Assembly: GCA_019234175.1 (NCBI GenBank)
Contig: JAFALP010000045.1
Location: 1-6,030, forward strand
DNA from: Actinomycetota bacterium
Lineage (GTDB): Bacteria > Actinomycetota > Thermoleophilia > Gaiellales > Gaiellaceae
Direction: 5' to 3'
DNA length: 6,030 bases
Under the pieces are notes generated by a model. It was not told where the DNA came from. It saw only the letters and a program-made list of their open reading frames with translations, and made no database searches. Every line of letters begins with the position of its first letter. The stretch's first letter is position 1. The position numbers were made by a program, and so were the translations under genes. Shown in pieces: positions 1 to 5,217 of the stretch.

Positions 1-30
1 CTGGAAAAGCTGTTCCTCACCCTGGCCTGA
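1..30 (+). CDS. 3' end of an upstream gene (partial, unidentified)
   Basis: Only the last nine codons and the TGA stop are in the window, reading LEKLFLTLA. It is the only forward frame here that ends before the next gene. Its stop overlaps the Shine-Dalgarno of the next gene, and the start codon follows 12 bases later, which is usual within an operon. Leucine is mostly CTG and the threonine is ACC, matching the first third of the next gene rather than the rest of the window. A tail of this kind is seen at the end of some ABC ATPases, but nine residues are too few to name a family. Confidence 0.35.
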   Translation: MEKLFLTLA

Positions 31-35
31 GGAGG
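29..35 (+). promoter_or_regulatory. Shine-Dalgarno GAGGAGG
   Basis: A strong purine-rich ribosome binding site lies 7 bases before the ATG at 43. It fixes that start in preference to the in-frame ATG at 61. It overlaps the preceding TGA, so the two genes are probably translationally linked. Confidence 0.75.
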
Positions 36-42
36 CGCTGTC

Positions 43-972
43 ATGGCAGGACACTGGCGCATGCCCGCCGGGCTGCACGCGGCCTCGGTCCGGTTGCCCG
101 TCGAGGGCGAGCTGCCTTCCCTGGACGGCGCGACCGGGTGGCTCAACTCGCCGCCGCTGACGCCGGATGGCCTGCGCGGGAAGGTGGTCCTGGTCAACTT
201 CTGGACCTATACCTGCATCAACTGGCTGCGCCAGCTGCCCTACGTCCGGGCCTGGGCGCAGCGATACTCCAACCTGGGGCTGGTGGTGATCGGCGTGCAC
301 ACCCCCGAGTTCGGCTTCGAGCATGACCTGGACAACGTCCGCCGGGCGGTCAAGGCCATGCGCGTCGATTACCCGGTCGCGCTCGACAACGACTACGCGA
401 CGTGGAACGCGTACTCGAACGAGTACTGGCCCGCCGACTATCTCGTGGACAAGCAGGGCGACGTGCGCGCCTTCTCGTTCGGCGAGGGCGACTACGCGAA
501 GACGGAGGGCGAGATCCGCGAGCTGCTCGGCGTGGCCGGGCCGACGACGACGACGCCGAACCTCACGCCCACCGACGCCGCGACGCCGGAGACGTATCTC
601 GGCCCGCAGCGGCTGGACACGAGCCGCTACGCCGGCACGAAGATCGCCGACGGGGAGCAGAAGTCGTACACGCTCGCGTCGTCGGTCCCGCAGAACTTCA
701 TCTCGTACGGGGGCAACTGGACGCTGGCCGGCCAGCGGGCGATCGCGGGGCTCGGCGCGAAGCTGGAGCTCCACTACCACGCGAAGAACGTGTACATCGT
801 TCTCGGCGGGAAGGGCCGCGTCGGCGTGACGCACGACGGCAAGCCGCTGCCGCCCATCGACGTGAACGCCGACCGTCTCTACACGGTGCTCACGTCGAGC
901 ACGACGACCGACGGGCTGCTCGAGTTCTCGTTCCCGCCCGGCGTCGACGCCTACAGCTTCACGTTCGGCTAG
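43..972 (+). CDS. TlpA/DipZ-like thioredoxin-fold protein with single-Cys CINW site
   Basis: A 309-residue protein with two parts. Residues about 20-162 form a TlpA/AhpC-type thioredoxin fold: NFWTYTCINW holds the nucleophile position C58, HTPEF follows at 86-90, and the expected cis-proline is P130 in YWPADY. The usual second cysteine of the CINC motif is W61, so this is a one-cysteine site. A Thr/Pro-rich linker (about 165-180) leads to a C-terminal domain starting near YLGPQRLD that resembles the small beta-rich domain after the thioredoxin fold in DipZ-type proteins (Pfam Thioredoxin_10). No signal peptide or membrane segment is visible, so it probably acts in the cytoplasm. Without a resolving cysteine it cannot work as a classical disulfide oxidoreductase by itself; peroxidase-like, mixed-disulfide or non-redox roles are possible. 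Codon use changes sharply near 331-381 (CTG/ACC before, mainly CTC/ACG after). The 3' end overlaps the convergent regulator gene by 14 bp. Confidence 0.88.
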   Translation: MAGHWRMPAGLHAASVRLPVEGELPSLDGATGWLNSPPLTPDGLRGKVVLVNFWTYTCINWLRQLPYVRAWAQRYSNLGLVVIGVHTPEFGFEHDLDNVRRAVKAMRVDYPVALDNDYATWNAYSNEYWPADYLVDKQGDVRAFSFGEGDYAKTEGEIRELLGVAGPTTTTPNLTPTDAATPETYLGPQRLDTSRYAGTKIADGEQKSYTLASSVPQNFISYGGNWTLAGQRAIAGLGAKLELHYHAKNVYIVLGGKGRVGVTHDGKPLPPIDVNADRLYTVLTSSTTTDGLLEFSFPPGVDAYSFTFG

Positions 973-1393
973 CGCGCTTCAGGTCGAGCCCGGTGACGTC
1001 CCCGCCGCACGCGGCGCACGTCTGGTGCATCTCCAGCTCGGCGCCGCACGAGTGGACCCATCTCGCGTGCGTATGCTCGCTCGTCCAGCGATTGCCCCAT
1101 TCCGAGAGCGCGAGCAGGATCGGCCGCAGCTCGTCGCCGGCCTGCGTGAGCGAGTACTCGTAGCGGGGCGGGCGTTCCTGGTACAGCCGCTTCTCGATCA
1201 CGCCCTCCGCCTCGAGGCGGCGCAGCCGACTGGCGAGGATGTCGCGCGGGGCGCCGGTGTTCCGCTGGATGGTGTCGAACCGGTGGACGCCGAGGGAGAG
1301 CTCGCGGACCACGAGGATCGACCACTTCTCGCCGATGACGGCGAGGGAGGCGGCGATCGTGCAGGCCCGGGGGGCGGTCACCGTCGTGCTCAC
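959..1393 (-). CDS. HxlR-family winged-helix transcriptional regulator
   Basis: A 144-residue HxlR-type DNA-binding protein. The N-terminus has the family pattern: C11, then IGEKWSILVVREL (20-32), a recognition region around GAPRDILASRLRRLEAEGVIEKR (47-69), the wing RPPRYEYSLTQAG (74-86) and the dimerising helix ELRPILLALSEWGNRW (88-103). HxlR proteins bind palindromes as dimers, and several (YodB, HypR) sense electrophiles or oxidants through an N-terminal cysteine, so C11 may be a sensor. The tail carries H114, C116, H123, C126 and C129, spaced like a small zinc-binding knuckle. The start is GTG (minus strand, at 1393) with no convincing Shine-Dalgarno. It faces the GNAT gene across a 65-bp gap that contains a perfect inverted repeat, so self-regulation and control of GNAT are likely. 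The inducer is unknown. Confidence 0.9.
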   Translation of the reverse strand: MSTTVTAPRACTIAASLAVIGEKWSILVVRELSLGVHRFDTIQRNTGAPRDILASRLRRLEAEGVIEKRLYQERPPRYEYSLTQAGDELRPILLALSEWGNRWTSEHTHARWVHSCGAELEMHQTCAACGGDVTGLDLKRASRT

Positions 1394-1399
1394 GGACGC

Positions 1400-1428
1400 A
1401 GTGTGCCACAGAGGGTTGACTTTTCCAA
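1400..1428 (-). promoter_or_regulatory. Weak candidate promoter of the HxlR gene
   Basis: On the minus strand, TTGGAA (1428-1423) and CACACT (1405-1400) are 17 bases apart. This would start transcription almost exactly at the GTG (1393), giving a leaderless message, which fits the lack of a ribosome binding site. The -10 match is poor. The -35 would lie inside the inverted repeat, so bound regulator would block it. Confidence 0.3.
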
Positions 1429-1434
1429 CCCTCT
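1410..1434. promoter_or_regulatory. Operator 1: perfect 9-bp inverted repeat, 7-bp spacer
   Basis: AGAGGGTTG (1410-1418) is the exact reverse complement of CAACCCTCT (1426-1434), with ACTTTTC between them. It sits between the divergent HxlR and GNAT genes. Its core, GGTTG-N7-CAACC, is the size and type of palindrome expected for an HxlR dimer. It covers the candidate -35 of the GNAT promoter (1416-1421), so binding should repress GNAT. The assignment to this regulator is inferred from position. Confidence 0.72.
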
Positions 1435-1444
1435 AGGGTAGGTT
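1416..1444 (+). promoter_or_regulatory. Promoter of the GNAT gene
   Basis: TTGACT (1416-1421) and TAGGTT (1439-1444) have the ideal 17-base spacing. Transcription would begin near 1451, leaving a leader of about 8 bases before the ATG at 1459, which has no Shine-Dalgarno. The -35 lies in operator 1 and the -10 in operator 2, the classic layout for repression. Confidence 0.6.
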
Positions 1445-1453
1445 TTTCCAACC
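1435..1453. promoter_or_regulatory. Operator 2: imperfect copy of the HxlR site
   Basis: AGGGTAGGTTTTTCCAACC matches 1412-1430 at 16 of 19 positions, offset by exactly 23 bp (about two helical turns). It keeps the TTTTCCAACC half but only short symmetrical arms (GGTT at 1441-1444, AACC at 1450-1453), so it is probably a weaker second site on the same face of the helix. Confidence 0.55.
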
Positions 1454-1458
1454 GACCC

Positions 1459-1956
1459 ATGCACACCCGCGTCCTCGATCTCCCGCACGGCCCCGCCATC
1501 GTCGTCCGCCCGCTGGCTTCCGGCGACGTGGACACGGTCGCCGCCGTCTTCGCGCGCCTCGGCGCGGCTTCCCGGCGAAGCCGCTTCAACGGCGCCAAGC
1601 CGTGCCTGTCCCACGCCGAGCTTGTCGAGCTCGCCACCGTGGACGGGACGCACCACGCGCTCGTCGCGTGGGTCGTGGGCGACCCGCGTCCGGCTGGGAT
1701 GGCGCAGCTCGTGCGCACCGACCGCTCCACGGCGGAGATCGCCTTCGTCGTCGCGGACGTCCATCAGCAGCACGGGATCGGTTCGGCGCTGACGGCGATG
1801 CTGCTCGACGACGCGCGCGCAGCCGGCATCAGGGAGATCACCGCGCAGGCGGCGACGGACAACCGCGCTGCGCTCGCGCTCATCCGCCGCTCCGCCAAGG
1901 TCATCGACGTCCGGCTCGACGGGCCGGAGCAGTCGATCCGCGCCGCCATCGCGTAG
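1459..1956 (+). CDS. GNAT-family N-acetyltransferase
   Basis: A 165-residue single-domain GNAT, the usual length. It opens with a beta strand ending in VVRPL (15-19), the first strand of this fold. The acetyl-CoA pyrophosphate loop is Q103-Q104-H105-G106-I107-G108, just after the strand AEIAFVV (92-98). Motif B is represented by TDNRAALALIRR (133-144), where N135 often helps hold CoA. The segment SRRSRFNGAKPCLS (38-51) resembles the acceptor-side region of actinobacterial GNATs, including the GNAT parts of Pat-like protein acetyltransferases, but there is no cyclic-nucleotide or other regulatory domain. The substrate cannot be read from the sequence. The ATG start has no Shine-Dalgarno and lies about 8 bases after the predicted transcript start. 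Position next to the HxlR operator suggests HxlR control and perhaps a detoxification or stress role; that is inference. Confidence 0.88.
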   Translation: MHTRVLDLPHGPAIVVRPLASGDVDTVAAVFARLGAASRRSRFNGAKPCLSHAELVELATVDGTHHALVAWVVGDPRPAGMAQLVRTDRSTAEIAFVVADVHQQHGIGSALTAMLLDDARAAGIREITAQAATDNRAALALIRRSAKVIDVRLDGPEQSIRAAIA

Positions 1957-1959
1957 ATT
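1954..1959 (+). promoter_or_regulatory. -10 box TAGATT of the aminotransferase gene
   Basis: A TANNNT hexamer overlaps the GNAT stop codon and ends 7 bases before the GTG at 1967, so transcription would start at or next to the start codon. There is no clear -35; TCGATC at 1933-1938 is a weak candidate with 15-base spacing. The AGGA at 1961-1964 is only 2 bases from the GTG, too close to be a ribosome binding site, which also points to leaderless translation. Confidence 0.5.
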
Positions 1960-1966
1960 CAGGACC

Positions 1967-3319
1967 GTGCTCGACGTGCGGTCCCTCCTCGAGGACGCCG
2001 GTCCCGGCGACCTCGACCTCTGGGCGAGGACGATCAATCCGCAGTTCGTCCGCGTCCTGCGCACGATCGGGTTCGACCGCCCGTGGGTCCGCGCGGAGGG
2101 CGCGCATCTCTACGACGCGGACGGCGTCCGCTACCTCGACATGCTCGGCGGTTTCGGGATGTACAACGTCGGCCGCAACAACCCACGCGTCCGCGATGCG
2201 CTCGTGCAGGCGCTCGGCCTCGACACGCCGGGGATGCTTGCGATGGGCGTCACGGCGCTTCCCGGTCTGCTCGCGGAACGGCTGCTCGCGCTCGCGCCGC
2301 CGCGCCTCGAGCGGTGCCTGTTCACGAGCACCGGCACCGAGGCGGTGGAGGCTGCGTTGAAGCTGGGACGCGCCGCCACGAGGCGTGCGCGGGTCATCTC
2401 CACCGACCACGCGTTCCACGGGCTCACGCTCGGGGCTCTCTCGGCGAACGGCAACGCCGAGTTCACCGATCGGTTCGGTCCGCTCCTGCCCGGCTTCGAG
2501 CGCGTCCCGTTCGGCGATCTCGACGCGCTCGAGGCGGAACTCCGCCGCGAGGACGTCGCCGTCTTCATCGTCGAGCCGATCCAGGGCAAGGGCGTGAATC
2601 TCCCGCCCGCCGGCTATCTCGAAGGCGCGCAGGCGCTGTGCCGCCGCTACGGCACGCTCCTCTGCGTCGACGAGGTGCAGACCGGGTTCGGCCGCACGGG
2701 GACGATGTTCGCGTTCGAGCACTGGGGCCTGGAGCCGGACCTCGTGCCGGTGTCGAAGTCGCTGTCGGGCGGCTACGTCCCCGTCGGCGCGCTGCTCATG
2801 TCGACGGCCGTGCACGAAGCGGTGTTCGACTCGATGGAGCACGCGGTCTCGCACGGCTCGACGTTCGCACCGAACGAGCTCGGCATGGTCGCGGGCCTCG
2901 CGACGCTGCAAGAGCTCGAGGACGAGCAGCTCGTCGAGCGGTCGGCGCGCCTCGGTGCGCGGCTCCTCGAACTGACGACGCCGTTCGTGGACGAGCTCGA
3001 CGTCGTGCGCGACGTGCGCGGCCTCGGGCTCATGTGGGCGATCGAGTTCCAGGGCGACGGGATGGCGTACCGGATGCTCGAGCGCGCACAGCGCGGCCTC
3101 TTCGCGCAGCTCGTCGTCGTGCCGCTCTTCACCGACCACCACATTCTCACGCAGGTGGCCGGCCACAAGATCGCCGTCCTCAAGGTGCTGCCGCCGCTCA
3201 TGCTCTCGGGTTCCGACCTGGACGAGTTCGTCGGCGCGCTGCGCGAGACGATCGAGAGCGCGCAGCACATGCCGCGCTCGTTGACGAAGTTCGCGCTGAC
3301 CGCCGCTAGAGCTCGGTGA
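1967..3319 (+). CDS. Class III PLP aminotransferase, putrescine/ornithine-aminotransferase-like
   Basis: A 450-residue fold-type I aminotransferase. Visible landmarks are the phosphate-binding STGTE (121-125), FHG (150-152) where F150 should stack near the PLP ring, D235 in VDEVQTGFGRTG (pairs with the pyridine nitrogen), and Schiff-base lysine K264 in VSKSLSGG. The D-to-K distance of 29 is as in E. coli putrescine aminotransferase. Overall wording (INPQF, LGGFGMYNVGRNNP, LLPGFERVPFG, EPIQGKG) is closest to that branch from memory, so an omega-amine or diamine donor and 2-oxoglutarate acceptor are likely, but substrate is not proven. Residues about 388-398 (FTDHHILTQVA) are extra relative to that enzyme, and there is a short basic C-terminal tail. 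GTG start at 1967 is chosen from the -10 box 7 bases ahead; GTG at 1976 is the alternative. It begins 10 bp after the GNAT gene and overlaps the convergent small gene by 14 bp. Confidence 0.9.
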   Translation: MLDVRSLLEDAGPGDLDLWARTINPQFVRVLRTIGFDRPWVRAEGAHLYDADGVRYLDMLGGFGMYNVGRNNPRVRDALVQALGLDTPGMLAMGVTALPGLLAERLLALAPPRLERCLFTSTGTEAVEAALKLGRAATRRARVISTDHAFHGLTLGALSANGNAEFTDRFGPLLPGFERVPFGDLDALEAELRREDVAVFIVEPIQGKGVNLPPAGYLEGAQALCRRYGTLLCVDEVQTGFGRTGTMFAFEHWGLEPDLVPVSKSLSGGYVPVGALLMSTAVHEAVFDSMEHAVSHGSTFAPNELGMVAGLATLQELEDEQLVERSARLGARLLELTTPFVDELDVVRDVRGLGLMWAIEFQGDGMAYRMLERAQRGLFAQLVVVPLFTDHHILTQVAGHKIAVLKVLPPLMLSGSDLDEFVGALRETIESAQHMPRSLTKFALTAARAR

Positions 3320-3623
3320 GATCGGAGTGGCGCGCGTCGAAGCACGCGCGCGCCCACCGCTCGGCGATGGCGACGATCTCCACGGCGCCGTCGTCGGACG
3401 GCATCTCGATCACGACCTGGTGAACCGACGCCTCGGCGTCCTCGCTGAACTCGTGCCGGTCCTCGGCGACGATCTCGAACAGCGGCGCGAATCGCCGCAG
3501 CTCGCGCGCGAGGTCGTCGATCTCGGCATACGTCACGTCGCGGCCGGTGAGGAGCCCGAAGTTGACGCGCACGACGAGGCCGGGCCGCTGCGGCTCGACG
3601 CGAAAGGCGACGGCGGGGTCCAC
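3306..3623 (-). CDS. Small uncharacterised protein, last gene of the ABC operon
   Basis: A 105-residue soluble protein that I do not recognise. The minus-strand GTG start shares one base with the permease stop (TAGTG), and a GAGG lies 8 bases ahead (3635-3632), so translation is probably coupled to the permease. Predicted order is strand (LVVRVNFG, 16-23), helix (YAEIDDLARELRRFA), strand (LFEIVAED), strand (SVHQVVIEMP), helix (VEIVAIAERWARACFDAR): a beta-alpha-beta-beta-alpha pattern like an incomplete ferredoxin-type fold. It is acidic and has no membrane segment, signal peptide or metal motif. A longer open frame continues upstream into the permease gene but is only an out-of-frame read-through of that gene. 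Context suggests an accessory or regulatory subunit of the transporter, without direct evidence. Confidence 0.72.
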   Translation of the reverse strand: MDPAVAFRVEPQRPGLVVRVNFGLLTGRDVTYAEIDDLARELRRFAPLFEIVAEDRHEFSEDAEASVHQVVIEMPSDDGAVEIVAIAERWARACFDARHSDLTEL

Positions 3624-4369
3624 TAGGCCGACCTCGGCTCCCAGCCGAACGTGTACGCGGCGACGATCACGCCGGCGACCCCCCACGCGGCGAGGACGCC
3701 GATCGACGTCCCCTGCGACCAGAACGAGTGCTGGTGCAGGTACACGGCGTCGGAGATGTTGACGAGGTACTTGAGCGGGAGCGCATCCCCGATCGCCCGC
3801 AGGAAGCCGGGGTAGTGGCGCGTCGGCCCGAAGGCCCCGGTGAGGAACGACATCGGCAGCACGATCAGGTTCACAACGGCCGAGGAGCCGTCCGAGGAGC
3901 GGATGAGCCCGGCGATGCCGACGCCCAGGGCGGCGAAGCAGAGCGAGCCGAGCACGACCATGAGGATGACGGATCCCGGCCGGCTCGGGAACGGCGTGCC
4001 GAACACCACCCGGCCGAGGACGAAGAGCACGACCGTCACCGCCGCGAACGTCAGCATCGTCGAGCACAGCGCGGCCGCCATGTATACCGGCGGGCGCAGA
4101 GGCGTCGCCCGGATGCGCTTCAGGATCCCCGCCTCGCGACGCACGACCAGCGCGATCGAGAGACCGGCGAAGCAGACTGTCGCGCACCCGTACGAGATGA
4201 GGGCGGCGAGAAGCGCGTCCGGCGCGGGAACGCCGTAGATGCGTCCGGTGTACACGGAGCCGAGGAGCACGAACAGGAGCAGCGGGAAGATGAACGTGAA
4301 CACCGCCGCCTCGCGCGAGCGCCAGTACACGAGCTGCTGCGTCCTGAGCTCGTGGAGATAGAGCCTCAC
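3623..4369 (-). CDS. ABC-2 type exporter permease
   Basis: A 248-residue integral membrane protein with six predicted helices, near residues 21-42, 53-76, 95-124, 132-155, 161-180 and 222-243, the standard count for ABC-2 permeases (DrrB/NodJ type). The cytoplasmic segment RREAGILKRIRATPL (77-91) between helices 2 and 3 is the typical ABC-2 coupling motif, and LPLKYLVNISDAVY (197-210) before the last helix is the usual re-entrant region. The GTG start (4369) overlaps the ATPase stop in GTGA, and a GAGGAGG lies 10 bases ahead inside the ATPase gene. Only one permease is present, so the transporter would use two copies with two ATPase subunits. Such systems export drugs, lipids or polysaccharide; which one applies here cannot be told. 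Confidence 0.92.
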   Translation of the reverse strand: MRLYLHELRTQQLVYWRSREAAVFTFIFPLLLFVLLGSVYTGRIYGVPAPDALLAALISYGCATVCFAGLSIALVVRREAGILKRIRATPLRPPVYMAAALCSTMLTFAAVTVVLFVLGRVVFGTPFPSRPGSVILMVVLGSLCFAALGVGIAGLIRSSDGSSAVVNLIVLPMSFLTGAFGPTRHYPGFLRAIGDALPLKYLVNISDAVYLHQHSFWSQGTSIGVLAAWGVAGVIVAAYTFGWEPRSA

Positions 4370-5217
4370 GCTTCGTCCGCCTCCTCGACGAGCGAGAGAT
4401 AGACGTCCTCGAGCGTCGGCCGGCGCACCTCGAGCCGCTCGAGCTCCTCGCCGCGCGCCAGCGCCTCCGACGTCAGCTCGTGCAGCGCGCGCGTCGGATC
4501 GCCGGTGCGCACGAGCACCTCCTCGCCGTCGCGGCGGTAGCGGATCTCCACCTCCGTCTCCGTCGTCGTCAGCTCGCGCGGCGTGCCGATGCGGACGACG
4601 ACGCCCTGGCGCATGACGGCGACGCGGTCAGCGAGCTGCTCCGCCTCGTCCAGGTAGTGCGTGGTGAGCAGCACCGTCTTCCCCAACGAGCGCAGCGAGC
4701 GGATCATCTCCCAGGCCGCGCGCCGCGCAGCCGGGTCGAAGCCCGTCGTCGGCTCGTCGAGGAAGACGAGGTCGGGATCGCCGACGAGCGCGACGCCGAG
4801 ATCGAGGCGGCGTTTCTGGCCGCCGGAGAGCGTCTGCACGCGCGCGTCGCGCTTGTCCGCGAGACCGACGAGGTCGATCACCTCGTCGACGTCCCGTGGA
4901 TGCTCGTAGTAGCCGGCGAAGACCCTGTGCGTCTCGCGCACCGTGAGCGTCTGCCACAGCTGCGCCTGCTGGAGGACGACGCCGATCCGCTCGCGAAAGT
5001 CGCGCCGCGGCTTCTGCGGGTCGGAGCCGAGCACCGACACCTCGCCGGCGTCGCGGCTGCGATAGCCCTCGAGGATCTCCACCGTCGTCGTCTTGCCGGC
5101 GCCGTTCGGGCCGAGCAGGCCGAAGACCTCGCCCTCCTCGATGTCGAAGTCGACGCCGCGCACCGCCTCGAGCGGCCCGTACGACTTGCGCAGGCCGCGA
5201 ACCGCGATCGCCGTCAC
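4366..5217 (-). CDS. ABC exporter ATP-binding protein (DrrA type)
   Basis: A 283-residue ABC ATPase with every motif intact: Walker A GPNGAGKTT (36-44), Q-loop Q83 in VVLQQAQ, signature LSGGQKRR (130-137), Walker B LVFLDE (150-155) with catalytic E155, D-loop residues after GFDP, and switch H187 in TTHYLDEAE. The C-terminal segment after about residue 205 is the small beta-rich tail found in DrrA/CcmA-like export ATPases, ending in RRPTLEDVYLSLVEE. It powers the permease encoded next. The GTG start (5217) forms GTGA with the stop of the phosphatase gene. The open frame continues upstream to about 5850, but that part is an arginine-rich shadow of the phosphatase and phzF genes and lacks ABC features. 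No clear Shine-Dalgarno precedes it, so coupling to the phosphatase is likely. Confidence 0.94.
   Translation of the reverse strand: MTAIAVRGLRKSYGPLEAVRGVDFDIEEGEVFGLLGPNGAGKTTTVEILEGYRSRDAGEVSVLGSDPQKPRRDFRERIGVVLQQAQLWQTLTVRETHRVFAGYYEHPRDVDEVIDLVGLADKRDARVQTLSGGQKRRLDLGVALVGDPDLVFLDEPTTGFDPAARRAAWEMIRSLRSLGKTVLLTTHYLDEAEQLADRVAVMRQGVVVRIGTPRELTTTETEVEIRYRRDGEEVLVRTGDPTRALHELTSEALARGEELERLEVRRPTLEDVYLSLVEEADEA
4380..4386 (-). promoter_or_regulatory. Shine-Dalgarno GAGGAGG for the permease
   Basis: On the minus strand GAGGAGG lies 10 bases before the permease GTG (4369), within the last codons of the ATPase gene (the EEADEA tail). It supports the GTG start and suggests re-initiation at the GTGA overlap. 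Confidence 0.6.

Noticed and set aside
541..558. Run of GAC/ACG triplets as a tandem repeat
   Set aside because: It encodes the short TTTT linker between two domains. It is only a few units long and is explained by the ACG preference for threonine.
402..1163. 253-codon plus-strand open frame across the end of the thioredoxin-like gene and the HxlR gene
   Set aside because: Arg/Asp/Ala repeats typical of a frame-shifted GC-rich gene, with no motif. Both overlapped genes have clear family matches.
1410..1447. Inverted repeat followed by a T-run as a transcription terminator
   Set aside because: The TTTTT begins 8 bases after the stem rather than directly after it, and the site lies between two divergent starts, where a terminator has no purpose. 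An operator fits better.
1901..3268. 455-codon open frame on the minus strand, opposite the aminotransferase
   Set aside because: It is rich in Arg, Glu, Ala and His with no recognisable domain, as expected for the mirror of a high-GC gene. The forward frame has all catalytic motifs of a class III aminotransferase.
3624..4187. Upstream extension of the small gene's open frame through the permease
   Set aside because: Out-of-frame read of the permease with low-complexity Arg/Gly sequence. The GTG at 3623 with the TAGTG junction and GAGG site is a better start.
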